NCBI GenBank assembly: GCA_010356995.1
Contig: ML996701.1
Location: 612,963-676,962, forward strand
Direction: 5' to 3'
From: Trichodelitschia bisporula
Taxonomy: Eukaryota > Ascomycota > Dothideomycetes > Phaeotrichales > Phaeotrichaceae
Length of the DNA: 64,000 bases
In this document: positions 47,458 to 59,066 of the stretch, in pieces
Layout: each line of letters starts with the position of its first letter
Position numbering within the stretch: position 1 is the first letter of the stretch
The notes under the pieces: generated by a model
What the model was told of the DNA's origin: nothing
The model's input: the letters and a program-made list of their open reading frames with translations, nothing else
Database searches by the model: none
Translations under genes and position numbers: made by a program

Positions 47458-49092
47458 GATGACGACTCAGACGTCAACGAGAATGATGGTGTGTACGGCA
47501 GGATAGAGTAAAGAGAAATGATGGAAGAGGATGGCGAGTGAAGGCGGAGAATGATGTGGAGGGGCGACGGTAGAGTGAAGATGGGTGGGTTGGTGTTGAG
47601 GGAAGGAGAGGAAGTGCAGCAGCCTTTGCTTCGGAAAGCTCTTGGTTTCCTTCCAGCCATCGCTTAGCAGTGCAAATCTGGCTAGCGCCGCGTGATATCC
47701 TTGGCATGATGGCACAGGCGGCGATCAGGCACCGAAGACTCGCAAGCGATCGACTGAAGCTGTACGCGACATTGAAGTCTAGGAACTGAATCGGTCTTTA
47801 ACATTCCGAGATGTCTGGACGCATACTCCCGTATGTCGGCTCGAGGTCGGGCTCGGATGGTCATCGTTCGAACATTGCCTCATCCAATAGATGCCAACCA
47901 AGGTTGAGCCGCACTCGGCAACCACTTTGAACATGTGAATCGGCTACGGAAGGCAGTACCGCCGCCCATCAACCGATCCCTCGCATGGAATAATTTCCAG
48001 CAGTGACGCGTCACACGCCTCAATCGCCACTCCTAACTCAATAAGTCCCCGATCCCATCGCGAACCTCAACCCTCGCCCCCAACGGCCCCCAACTCCCTC
48101 AATTCATCCCCGCTAAACGCCGGCCAAGAGCCGCCTCATACCACCCCGTAGAACAACCACAGGGCGTATCGCGTACACATGTACACAAACGAAAAAGCTG
48201 ATCCAATCGACATTCAACGCCCTACAACCTGCATAACATCCCACGCCGCACAGAACCCACCGGTCAGGCAACCACTTCTTCACCGACGTACCCGCCTGGC
48301 AGACCGGCCTCCAAGGCTGAGTACACATGACTCACCCATCGGCATCCCCAAAATTTGGAATCCGGGGAAGGCAACGGCGGACTTTAAACTCGACGGCCTA
48401 AATCAGGGAGCTCCGTATTGGGACATGTATCAAGTTCACTCAGATCCAGTCATCAAGTCATCCAAGGAAGACGTATTCGTCGTTCCACAACCATGATATT
48501 GTGGGGGTATCAACCTGCCCATGCATGCTACCTACTCGCGATTAAGCAAGATCAAAGACAAAACCAACCGACTACAAGCCCGTAGTCATGAACCCGCTGT
48601 ACCGTCAAGCGCCAGCTGAACGCAGTCCAAAAGGAAAAACTCCCAAACCCGTAAGCGGGGTACTCGTTCCGACGGTAGTCGTCGTAGCCGTAGCCATGCC
48701 ATCCTGAATGAACTCCTGGAAGTCGCAAAATACACTCCCAAACCAATGTCGATGTGGTAAAAACCAAACCGAGCGAAACGCCAACGCGCATGCAATGATC
48801 AACCTCCACCCGTAAACAAGAGTCGTGAAGCCCATATTCGTAAGGCATAACCATGCCAGTCCATCCTTATCCCACCAGGTCAACCGACCAAATGCAATAC
48901 GTGAGAAGAGTGAAAAAGCCAAAAAAAAAGAGAGAAAAGAGAGTCGTGATGCATCCCATGTCCAACAAGCGCCTCACAGACCATCTGTGCACCCCTGCGC
49001 AACCCCGTCTGCATCGCACCCTCGCCCGCATGCAGCGCCAAAACTTGACAACCAGACTTCAACGACAACGACGCGACACCAACAGACACCGC
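47458..49092. other. Intergenic between SCD6 and the SWIRM gene
   Basis: Should contain the SCD6 promoter and the 3' UTR of the SWIRM gene. A plus-strand frame at 48179-48496 is open but has no supported start, domain or splice. Confidence 0.4.
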
Positions 49093-50184
49093 CTACACAA
49101 ACCGCTCAAACCACCTCGGCTCAAACCACCCCTGCCTCTCAAACGCCGTCCAAAGCTTCGACGCCTTATTCACATCAATCTTACACGCCTGCTGTGCATC
49201 CGTCTTCCTAAAATCCTTCCCAATCCGCAACGCATCAACCCTCGACATAAAAATCCTCCTCTTGCTGCACAAATACGTAGCACAGCTCAGTCTCAACGTC
49301 GCAGCCAGATTAACCTCCGCATCCACCAGCAAACCCCGGTCGGGATCGGAACTCAAATCCAGCGCCTGGCCCTTCCAATCCGCCTTCAGTGCCCGAGGGT
49401 GTAGCACCCCGACAGGCGGCGCGTAATCTTTCAGGCTATTGTAGTCCACGTCGTCGCGGTTCGTCGGCTGCCTAGGTGTCCTGCCCTGCGGGCCCGGCGA
49501 GGAGCTGCCCTCGCCCTTGTCGGCGGGCTTCGAGCGGGGAACGCGCGGGCGCGGCGCGGGCGGAGGGCGCCTACGGATGCCGGTTGGTGCTGCGGCGGCG
49601 GGCGCGGGCGCCAGGCGGCGGAGGGAGGAGGACGAGGCGGGGGCGCGGGTGGTGGTGGGGCGGGTGGTACGGGTGCGATTTGAGGCCATGTGTTGCAGGT
49701 AGACTTGTTCTGCGGCCTCGCAGTGGTCGGACCAGGCTTGTGGGTTGCGCTGGTAGAGGTCGAAGACGCGGGGGTTGAAGAGCGCGGTCGAGGCGTTGAG
49801 AAATAGGCTGTATTCTTCTCGCGTGGGAGGCTGGACGTTTGGGGGGAGGGGCTGCGAGGCGATGTGTTGCTCGACTAGGCTGTTGATTTCTTGGGGTGTG
49901 GGAATGGGGGAGGAGGCTTGTGCTGTGGGGATTGGGGAGGGGGGGAAGAGGGGAACGGCGGCTGGGTTCTCGTTGATGTCGTAGAGAGGTGGATCTCGGT
50001 CGGTGCATGGTTCTGCTTGCGATTGCGAGTCCTTCGTGGAGACGGCCGGAGTGATGGGCGGCGAAATTGGCTCGCGAGAGGCGATCTCTTTGCCCTTAGG
50101 AGTCGACATGGCTTGTTTGGATTGATTGTTCGGATGCGATTGAGGTTCTGGCGACAGAAGGGAATTGATGGGGATGGACGCCAT
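49093..50184 (-). CDS. SWIRM-domain chromatin protein (Fun19/Laf-like)
   Basis: A single minus-strand exon of 363 residues starts MASIPINSLLSPEPQSHP. The N-terminal two thirds are disordered, Pro/Ser/Thr-rich, with one helical stretch (REEYSLFLNASTALFNPRVF, DLYQRNPQAWSDHCEAAEQV) and a basic Arg/Pro region. The SWIRM domain covers about residues 264-363 (ALKADWKGQALDLS, VDALRIGKDFRKTDAQQACK, ending KLWTAFERQGWFEP). SWIRM domains are helical DNA or nucleosome-binding modules in Swi3, Rsc8 and LSD1. This stand-alone form resembles yeast Fun19 and the fission yeast Laf1/Laf2 proteins of the Clr6 deacetylase complex. The domain is clear; the link to a complex is inference. Confidence 0.88.
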   Translation of the reverse strand: MASIPINSLLSPEPQSHPNNQSKQAMSTPKGKEIASREPISPPITPAVSTKDSQSQAEPCTDRDPPLYDINENPAAVPLFPPSPIPTAQASSPIPTPQEINSLVEQHIASQPLPPNVQPPTREEYSLFLNASTALFNPRVFDLYQRNPQAWSDHCEAAEQVYLQHMASNRTRTTRPTTTRAPASSSSLRRLAPAPAAAAPTGIRRRPPPAPRPRVPRSKPADKGEGSSSPGPQGRTPRQPTNRDDVDYNSLKDYAPPVGVLHPRALKADWKGQALDLSSDPDRGLLVDAEVNLAATLRLSCATYLCSKRRIFMSRVDALRIGKDFRKTDAQQACKIDVNKASKLWTAFERQGWFEPRWFERFV

Positions 50185-53100
50185 TGAGCAATTGCAGTAA
50201 GTCGAATTGGTTGTGAAGTTTGAGAGAGAAGAAGTGGAAACGTCGATGGTTATATCCTCGACGTTGTGGCGGAAGGCGGTGGAAGTGTGGTGAACAAGGC
50301 CGGGTGCTGACCGATCACCAACGACTCAATTGCAACGGCCGGAGATAATCGCTTCTCCGACTGGACAATTGGGCGGGGAGTTGGATGAGGTGTTCGTGTC
50401 CGGTGGCGAAGTTTGGGAGTGTAGCAACGGACAAATGAGTAAGAGAGAGGAGAGGCTGGGGTGGTGTTCCTCTCTTCTTTCTTTATACTCACTGGGCAGG
50501 CAGACAGCGAGTGGTGGTTGCAGGCAGCTGGCTAGGGTGCGCCCCCAGGATCCGGATGCGGCAAACGGAGGTGCGGCTCAGGCAGACCAAAGTCGCAATT
50601 GACCAGTGACTGGATTTGGATCGTGCAGGGCGGTGTCGCACTTTGGAGTTGGGCTGCGGGGGGGTGTGAGTTGAGGACGGTGGCGCAGGCAGCAGGAATT
50701 GTGACGAAATGGGGTGGTGGATGAGTAGTGAAGGCTGTGGTAGAGGTTGTAGTCGTGTGTGCGTGGTCGGAGGGTATATGTAGACGGGGGCGGTGGGGGC
50801 GACGGGACCTTCTTAAAAGAACAGGCAAGAGAGAAGAGTCAGGCTGCTGCTTGTCTGCTTTGGTGGTAGAATGATGGATTGTTTGACGGAACGGATTGGT
50901 GGAATTGTTTGGGTGTGGGTGGTGTTGGAGGGAATGGACCGAATAGTGTGGTGAGTGATGCGGAAGGTGGTGTGGTATTCTGTGGCGCTAGGCGGACAAT
51001 GGGACGTAAGAGACGCCGGTGTTGTTCCTTTACGACCTCCACCGCAGATTTTTGGCTGCAGGCAGATACGTATGTTGCGAGGAAGAAGAGGATGAAGAAC
51101 GGGGCTGACGAAGGATGGATTACTGTAAGTTCCAGCACCTAAGGCAGCAGAGGAAGCCTAGAGTCATGGGACAATGGATGGGGGAGGCTGTGTCTTGGAT
51201 GATAATGCTAGGACTCAAACCAGACACGAGATGCAGTCGAAACACGCACACAGAATGTCCACAAGGCTTCTCAATCAGGTGTACGGGACTGCAGAGTTGG
51301 AGGAGAATGGAATTGAGGGCGAGACAGTCGAAAGAAAGAGGAGCAAAAGAGTCAAGAGTCAAAGCAGAGGAGAGGGTGTGGGTGGCGAGGCTGTTGTCCT
51401 GCATTTAATAATATGCCTACGACCGACCAGTTTCAAAGCCCGATTGATTTCTCTCCGGCCTCTGTTCTCTTTCGCCGGACCCAGACGCACCACCATCACC
51501 ACGGATTCGCTTTGACACTGACTTGAGCTTGATAGTTCTAGTAGTCAAGGCTCACTTGGCCTCTCACACACCTACCACACCTCTCACACCCCTCCCTTCA
51601 AACCCCCAAATCAGTGCCACCCTCACCCCTGCTTCTGGCTGTTGTCCTGCGACGTGCAACCAAGAAAAGGTGCGCGTGAGCTCCTTAGATTCGTCAGCCG
51701 GTCAGCCTCAGGACCGGGGAAGGCGTTGGAAGGTAGTCGAAACGGGTAACCTACAGTTTTACTTAGCAGCACGTATCTTCTCATCATTTCAAAGAAGAGC
51801 TGGTGCCCATTGCTCATCGCTCATTGCTCACCTCATTCCTTGCTTCGCCCATTGCCATTGCTGATTGCCCACCCTGTCTAGATTGACATTGGTACCCAAT
51901 TCAATGGTCGGCTTGCGCTTCAACCATCCATCAACAATCCAACAACGCTCCCAACGCCCCAACCTCGACGAAAGTAACCCCTACCCTCACATGCTGCCCG
52001 CATACCAAAAAAAATAAAGGGTCCATCTTCGTCACCACAATCACTAGACTATCCTTCAACGTGCATCGTCCCAATTGCCCCTCCACAACTCTCCGGCCCC
52101 TCAATTGGCCTCTCCCACCCTCTCATCACCCGCCAGCACCAACGGCCTCAGCGGAATATCCAGGATCTCTCAAAGTCCCCAACACCACACCTCCGCTCTC
52201 ACACCCCCCGTAGCGCCTACCCCTCCCCATCAAATTCCATCCCATCCTCTCGCCCAAACACACGGGGCACCCCCGCACCGCCCAGGCCACGCGCCCTTGC
52301 GCCCCGGTCCGCACCCTCTTTTCCAAATCCAGCCCCGGCCACTCACAAGCCTTCCCCTAACTGCCCCCCAGCACTGCCCTACCCAGCGCCAGCCACACAG
52401 GGCGCTGGCCTTGGGTTGTACAAAATACCATCGACATGAGGCGTGCCACTCAAGAGCGTACTTGGGATGAGAGGGCGAGCTGCCTACACCTGAATTCGCG
52501 GGTGTGATTCGCCAATGCCGATACGTGGAGGAGGTTACCTGAATAGGCTGGCCGAGGGAGGGCGGGGTGCTGGATGCGGGAGGTGATGAGGCTGAAGGCG
52601 GAATTTGGGAATTGGTATTGCATTTCTCAGCACCGCTCTCCCCTCCAGGCTCAACAACATAGCATCATAACCACACCATCCGCCGCAGCCGCATCCACGC
52701 CCAATCCGCCCCGCCGCGCTGGCTGGTCCCGCTGCCAGCAAACCCCCCTCCGACCCACCGACTCGTCAATGGCTGCGGAGAAGCAAAGGCAAAGAATTGG
52801 GCTCGCCCTGTTCCGCAGTCCCTCCCAGGGACTGTAGGGTTCGGCGACTTCATACGCCATACGTACTTTGCCCATTGCGGGCAATTTACTTGCTTGTTAC
52901 TGCGAGCGGCCACGACAGATGACGGACACGTGGGCGGCGTTTGTGGTGGGATTGAAGTGAGGGGTGAGATGCATTGGTAGAAGAATCGTAACGCTGGATA
53001 GGGAGGCGGGGTTCTTCCTGGTGGTGTCTGCGGATTGGAGGTTGGATGCCCGGATAGGTAGGTGGGGTCGACCTGGTGTGCTTTTTGGGGGATGGAGGGG

Positions 53101-54975
53101 TAGCGGGGTCGGAGGTGGTCGGTGTTGCGATGATGCGCGGCTGCAGCGGCGCGGGGGCGGGGTTGGTGGCCGAAGATCTATATCGACTTCCGCTGGAAAC
53201 TCGCACTCTCTGTCCCTTTGCTGTGAAGCACGGTTGACACTGTGCTACATCCGCAGTGGTATCACTGCCTTGCCACGGAGAGAAATGGAATTGAATTGCC
53301 CCCTACCAGCGAGCGCCCGTCTCTCTCTCCACAATGGTTTGCACTTCCACGCTGAGCTGACGCTCGCCTGCCAGCAAGCACGCAACGTCAATTGCCCTTC
53401 CCGCCCGCACCGCAAATGCCATTGCTTTTGACCCGCAAACCTCCGACATGGCCAATTGCGCCCGCAGACCCATCCGGTTCGCAGCCGTACGAAAGCAAAC
53501 ACCTGTTCCTCATCCGCCCCAGCGTCCACTCGCAGCATCAGCTCGGCACGTCAAAGCGGTCGCGGCCCGCAACTCAAGCCAATCCATCGTAGCAAAGAGC
53601 AAAGAACAAAAACAACATTAACAAACCTTGAAGCCCCACCAAAGCTCCGAACTGGACTATGGTAAACATGCCCCTCCTCGTCCCCGTCGTGATATCAGAC
53701 CCCTAACCTCAGGCCCTCGCCGCTGCACGCAATGCCGCCGCGCCGCGCTTGCACCGCTGGCCGCGCATGTGTGGGCGTGGCGTGCGCGGGGCGCATGCCA
53801 GGGCCCGGGGCGGGGGATCGGGGCGTGCTGCGGTGCCATCTATTGGGGCTTCCGGACAGGGATGCCAGACGAGGAGTCATACATGCGCGGCGTGCGCTGG
53901 GTTGGGTTGTTCGGCTTCTATTCTTTTCGCTGTGCTTGATAATAGGAAAGGAGGGCGAGGGGGCGGGGATGAAGAATTTGCTGCAGTAGTGAGATTGACG
54001 GCTGCGGGGTTTGGTTCTTTCTTCATTGATTCTTTGTTTTTGATGGGGATGATGAAGACGGGGAAGGGAGTGAAAGTGTGAGGTGGATCCACAGTACAGC
54101 GATCGTCGAGACCGCGACCGAGACCGCGCTTCAGGCAGCACCGCAGCGCGACATTGCAGAGGAGCGCAGTAGCTCAAGGCCACTTGTGCGCCCGGCAGCA
54201 GTGACTTATCGAGCACCGCTAGCACAATACCACAGTACATCCGTACATATGTCTCTGTACCTCGTACAGAGCAAAGCGATGACGTCCCATCGTCCCCCAC
54301 TGTCCGTGCCGCCGTGGCTGCCCCGCGGGCGCTTGTGGCGGCCGTGAAGCCTTCAGCCCTGTCTCGCACGGCCGCATGTGCAACATCGTGGTAAGACAGC
54401 GGGTCAGGCAGCGGCGTTCGCGGTACACCTTCCCAGCTCCCGGTCTCCAGCTGTGTATTTCCCGCCGAGTTTGACCCTGCGCTCGTTGCTTGTTTACGCC
54501 CCGCTAGAGTGCGGGGCGTGTGCGTTGCCGGATGCAGAAGTGGGGCAATGAGGGACGGGTCTAGATGGGCGGAGAAGAGGAATTGGAAGCCAATGCGCTG
54601 GTGGGTTGCTGCAATTGTCGCCGAATTGTCACCACTGCGGTTGCTTCTGCTATCAATGAAGCCGTCGCTTCATGGCAGATCATCTGGAGGGGTCATGGGC
54701 GGGTGGGGGGGGAGGGGTGAGACACGCGTGGGCGTGACAGGTTGTTTCACCCGTGAGGGACGGGCCGGGTGAGCACGGGAATTACGCGGGGGTGGGTGGC
54801 ATGTGAACGGCTTGGGGAGGAGGGGTGTGATATGAGTTTAATATGCTGGGCGTTGCGATGTTGGATGTCTGATTCCTTGTTCTTGTTGAAGGGAAGCTTC
54901 TTGTTTGATGGGGCGGAATCCTGCTTCTTGTGACTTTGGAGGCCATCGTGATGGAGTGTCAGGCTTGAGGCCGGA
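50185..54975. other. Gene-poor region, part 1
   Basis: No recognisable gene on either strand. The first 600 bases likely hold the SWIRM gene promoter. The plus-strand frame 52075-52470 is Pro/Ser/His-rich and probably reflects cytosine-rich composition. A low-confidence purine-rich stretch lies at about 51290-51390. Confidence 0.4.
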
Positions 54976-55134
54976 CCGATATCATTGCCCGTGATCAGCT
55001 TCGCGCTACCATATCGCCTGATTCCGGGCTAGCGCTTGGATTCCTCATCTGTCTCCGATATCATTGCCCGTGATCAGCTTCTTTCGGCCATCTCGTTTGG
55101 GCCCGGATTAGGACCTGGTTTCCTCATCTGTCCT
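54976..55134. repeat. Tandem duplication, two units of about 79 bases
   Basis: Units begin at 54976 and 55055, each starting CCGATATCATTGCCCGTGAT and continuing CAGCTTC. Both end with GGATTCCTCATCTGTCTCC or a close variant. The starts are identical over 27 bases while the centres have diverged. No coding content. Confidence 0.75.
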
Positions 55135-57785
55135 CGCTTCCTAGTTTGAATCCGATTACTGTGTCAGACTGGTATGCGGAAGGGAGGACACGTCAGGAGT
55201 TGATGGTATTATCGGGCGAGGAGAACCGCAAGTAAGGATTACCCAAGAAGAGGTCCATCATCCGGGAGCCAGCATGTAAAGGTGCCAGAGTCGGAAGCCT
55301 CGCCATTCTCTTTACCACATCGTTAATCTTCGCTGGCACTGTCCGCATCATCGCTTTACATATTCGCTGTGGGGCGAGTCACTGTCGTCAGCTGTTTGCC
55401 TCTTGTTCCCGGGCCGTGTTTCGCACTTATTACTCTGGTTCCCTACACAATTCCTACATTTCCGTCAAAGAGAGATGCGAAACTGATGACAGTCTATAGC
55501 CGGAATATGAGAGGTACTCGACCAATTCTGCACTCATTGATCGACTCGATAGCATCTGATCCACATTAGCACGCAGTAGATGCTACACACCCCATTCTCA
55601 ACCGATACATGCTACGCGACCTCCATCCGTCGGAAACCGATCCCATTGAAGCCTATGTTCGATGCCTAGTGTGGCTATTTTGTGAGCTGGCCCAGTGTAC
55701 GGTGTACGTAACCTGCTGCTCAGCCAACAGACCCTTTTGGATAGGGAAGCACGTCTTCGTTGGGCACAGCCGCCCCATTGCCCAACTGCGATGTACGCCC
55801 GGAATCGCAGGTACGTCCGGAGTCTCGCACGACAATCACCCATCACAGTAGGCGCGACCCATTCCAATGCCCGACCTCCCAACGCCGCAGCCACCCCGAT
55901 ATCAATATCTCATCCCAATCGCCGTTCCGCATTCGCACCACAGTGACGCAATGCCAGAAACCCGCAACACAATGCCTCTTCTCCTCCCTCCTCGACGGCA
56001 ATCCAAGATCTCAGCGCTAGACGCTCGAGCCCCACTACGGCGCCCCCAGCACAGCGGCACGCGCCGCCCAGCCCCTCGCCTTCCCCACACCCCAATCCGG
56101 ACCGCGCTTGTGACACGCACCCTTTGGGCAGGCGGCGAGCAACGAGCGAAGCGAGTTGCGATAGCGAGTTGCGATAACAAGTTACGAGTTACCATGTAGC
56201 GAGCAGCAGCAAGCAGCGCGCAGCACCGTAGAACCGCCAGCCCTAAGCGCGCGCGCCCGCAATTCCCACATCTCATCCCTCATGCCTGTCGTCCTCACGG
56301 TGGCAAAAGCGAAGCGCAGGTCCGCGCCCTCGATCGCCCTGCATGTGGCGCGCACCGTCTGTGCGCGATCCGCCCTGCGTCGGGGAGCGGCGTGAGTCGC
56401 GGGGGCAGGGGCGAGGCCGACGACAACTCTAAAGTACCCCTCGTGTCTTACTCGCGCGAAACGCGGTCGCGACGGATGGTGTTGCGACGATGCGATGGTA
56501 TCTACCGTATGTGTGTCATACCGCCCGTTGGCCTGCGCGGGCAATTGGCGTGCAATGGCTCGGAGCGTCGGCGCAATTGCGCCTGCCGGCTGCCTTGCGG
56601 TCGTCGTGCGGTCTGGCCCGGGTGGGCCGGATGGGTCGGCGGTGGATGAGGCGGTGGTGGGCGTGCTGTTACGGGTTGATTAACTGTCCGCCCGACGTGT
56701 GGGCTCGGTGATAAGGGTTCGGGGCCGGGGCGGTTTTGCGTGGGGGTTTGTTAGCTCCGGGGGGTGGGTGAGATTGAGGCCGGGTTGCGATTGATGTTGG
56801 TGCGGAGTTTGTGCGCGTGGGAGGTGTTGGCGGTCTTGGAATCTGACGATAGATGACCTGCCAATTCATGCTGTACTTCGTACGGGATGGTGTGCTGAGT
56901 TGGGTGTGCCATTATTGGTTGGGTTGGGGGCTGCTGGTCGCATTTGTTACGAGTGCTTAAAATAGAGCGTGTGTGCCTTGGTTCAGCCTGGTGTTGGTCT
57001 TCAGCCGTGCGCGCGACAGCTGAGTGGTCCGGGGTGATATGATAGTACTACGTATGCCTTTGGTGGAGACTAATGTTTGCTACAGTTTGGGGTGAGCTTC
57101 CGGAGCTTACTGATGCCATTGATCAATTACGAGGAAGGAACATGGTACTCTCACACGGCCCTGACTCCGAAGTCGGGACGACGACAACGCCCAGCCGCGC
57201 TTCACCATTCTCACAAGTAAAGCATATTCCATATCACGTAGATCCATTGCGATGGGAAACGGTTAATTCAGTACTCAATCTTTATATGCCGAACGATTGC
57301 ATGATGTCAATCCGCTGACAAGTTCTAGCCGTCCACGGAACCCATGCTAGAGAAGCTTCATCGGTGCTTAGAGGTCTCCACAAAACTTCGCAGTAGACAA
57401 TATGCCAATACTTCAGTGGCTTGGATTATCTCCTTCTCATGTCGTCGGTGCGAAGCACGAACTCTCCTACGAGGCTGCGAACCACTTTTCGGTCTCCCTA
57501 ACCATTCCTGCCTAAGGTCTTCCCTGTTATCCCATATGGAGACGCCGGACAGACCATCGCTGGCTCCCATCCGAATCACGAAGTATCACCTCACTGGAGC
57601 CAGCGTCACCCAAGGCTTGCATGTCGGTGATAACTGGCTTGTATTCACGCGGGCACCATTCGTGGCTGCCGACGTGGATAGTAGTAAAAGTCGCCCATTC
57701 ATGACCTTTTCGCCCCGAGCGTATGGTAAGGCGATTTTCCATCTCGAATCCCCTCGAAAGCTGGCATGCTCTGGTGCCCAAGCTT
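55135..57785. other. Gene-poor region, part 2
   Basis: No recognised gene. A small direct repeat of about 13 bases (AGCGAGTTGCGAT) lies at about 56149-56177. Frames at 57073-57318 and 57344-57811 have no known motifs. Confidence 0.35.
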
Positions 57786-57895
57786 CTGAGAGGATAAGGC
57801 TCTGTCTATAAGATGATAAGACTCTGCCTCTGAGAGGATCAGGCTCTGTCTCCGAAGGGACAAGGCTCTGGTTCCGAGGGGATCAGGCTGTGGAA
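57786..57895. repeat. Minisatellite, five units of 22 bases
   Basis: Five consecutive 22-base units follow the consensus CTGAGAGGATCAGGCTCTG plus TCT. They start at 57786, 57808, 57830, 57852 and 57874, and adjacent units differ at several positions. The unit is not a multiple of three, so it is unlikely to be coding. It lies about 250 bases upstream of the E2 remnant. Confidence 0.8.
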
Positions 57896-58149
57896 GGCAG
57901 TACAAGGTATGCTGCGGGACGGCATATCAGCGGGACGGCATATTTCCTGAAGAGGCTCGTGGTATATGGTCTACACCCCAGCCTCGTGAGTCAGAGCAGC
58001 TAGAAGAAGCAGTCCAGGAAGAGAAGCTTACATCAAACGCACTTCCTTCGAAGCTTTCGCCATGACCGAAAGAATAACCCGTCTAGAAAAGGTACAGTCT
58101 ACCTGCTTACGAAACAGCTTCTCACCCTGCCCTCAAAAATGTTCCGTAG
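57896..58149. other. Spacer between the minisatellite and the E2 remnant
   Basis: Nothing recognised. Confidence 0.3.
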
Positions 58150-58640
58150 CCCCGCTGACGACCCTACAAGGAGTTCGAGAGGGTGCCAGAAGATTCCGGG
58201 CATGGAGGTTACTGTGGTGGACACGGACCTGAGTGAATGGGATATAATAATGGACGGGGCCAGAGGAGTCAGTCTATGCTGTAAGTCGTACTGTAAGGCT
58301 ACGAACCGGCGCTGACTCCTCCACAGGGCGGGCGCTTCGAGCTGTGCCTAAGGTTCCCGAGAGGTGGCCCACCAAGCCCCCGATCTTGAACATTGAGACA
58401 AACATATACCACCCCAACGTCGATAACTTTACGGGAGAGATATATGTTCGTATACTGTCGCCAGAGAGGTGGCGGCCGTCGAAAACGATCGCGAACGTTC
58501 TGTATGCGGCACGGAGGACACTCACAGACCCCGATGGCGATAATCCGCTAAATCGTGAGATTCTTGGTCAGTACTGGTATATGCTCGGGACGTTTAATGC
58601 CACGGCTAGGGAATGAGTCACGAAGTATGCGAGCGGGCAG
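58150..58640 (+). pseudogene. E2 ubiquitin-conjugating enzyme-like remnant lacking the catalytic cysteine
   Basis: The frame 58344-58616 is plainly an E2 core: FPERWPTKPP, then YHPNVDNFTGEIYVRIL, ERWRPSKTIANVL, LTDPDGDNPLN and NATARE. In active E2 enzymes the segment reads G-x-I-C-L; here the cysteine position is tyrosine (codon 58443-58445), so thioester chemistry is not expected. The frame ends at TGA (58614), exactly where active E2s have the tryptophan of AREW-T-K-K-Y-A. The next codons still read VTKYA, so the stop looks like a Trp-to-stop change. Upstream, 58204-58260 encodes VTVVDTDLSEWDIIMDGARG, the strand before the GG-x-F motif (GGRFELCLRF after 58327). The two parts need an intron (58261 or 58279 to 58326) that is not clean. 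A decayed gene is likeliest; a functional E2-like variant is possible. Confidence 0.65.
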
Positions 58641-59066
58641 TGATGGGTGGCTGGCGACACTATGGGCTGGGAGACACCGCTGGCACTTTCCCCACGGTCA
58701 CACCGAGAGCCTCAGAGGGTCCTCGATCGCCCCATGGAGGTTTGGTGGGTAGGCAGGCGAGGAAAGCCTCAGTAAGCATATACGTCAGAAGCGATCCGAG
58801 ATATTTCCCCACAGCCAAGTGCGATGCTCAAGAGAGCAAGAAGCGCAAATGTGATACGTTGTTCGACACCAACGACCCCCCTGTGAAGAACCAGACGGAA
58901 AGGATAACGAGCACTCGCCCGAGAATGTGGTGGCGACATTGCATACCGTGCAACAGTGGTGATCTTCATATCGACCCGTGATGTAGGCGTATGACGAATA
59001 CACTGCAACTATCGCCGCATCATCCTTCCCACTCCCTAAATCCGCGCAAAACTCATTCAACACACC
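58641..59066. other. Intergenic, 3' of RRP36
   Basis: Holds the 3' UTR of the minus-strand RRP36 gene. No other gene was seen. Confidence 0.4.

Noticed and set aside
48179-48496. Plus-strand frame of 105 residues
   Set aside because: No recognisable motif and it overlaps the likely 3' UTR region between two genes; probably chance.
52075-52470. Pro/Ser/His-rich 131-residue frame
   Set aside because: Starts at a non-ATG codon in C-rich DNA and has no domain or splice support.
52600-52630. 19 of 20 bases match between 52610 and the MIF2 last exon (GGGAATTGGTATT...)
   Set aside because: Similarity ends abruptly on both sides, and one such match is not surprising by chance in 64 kb.
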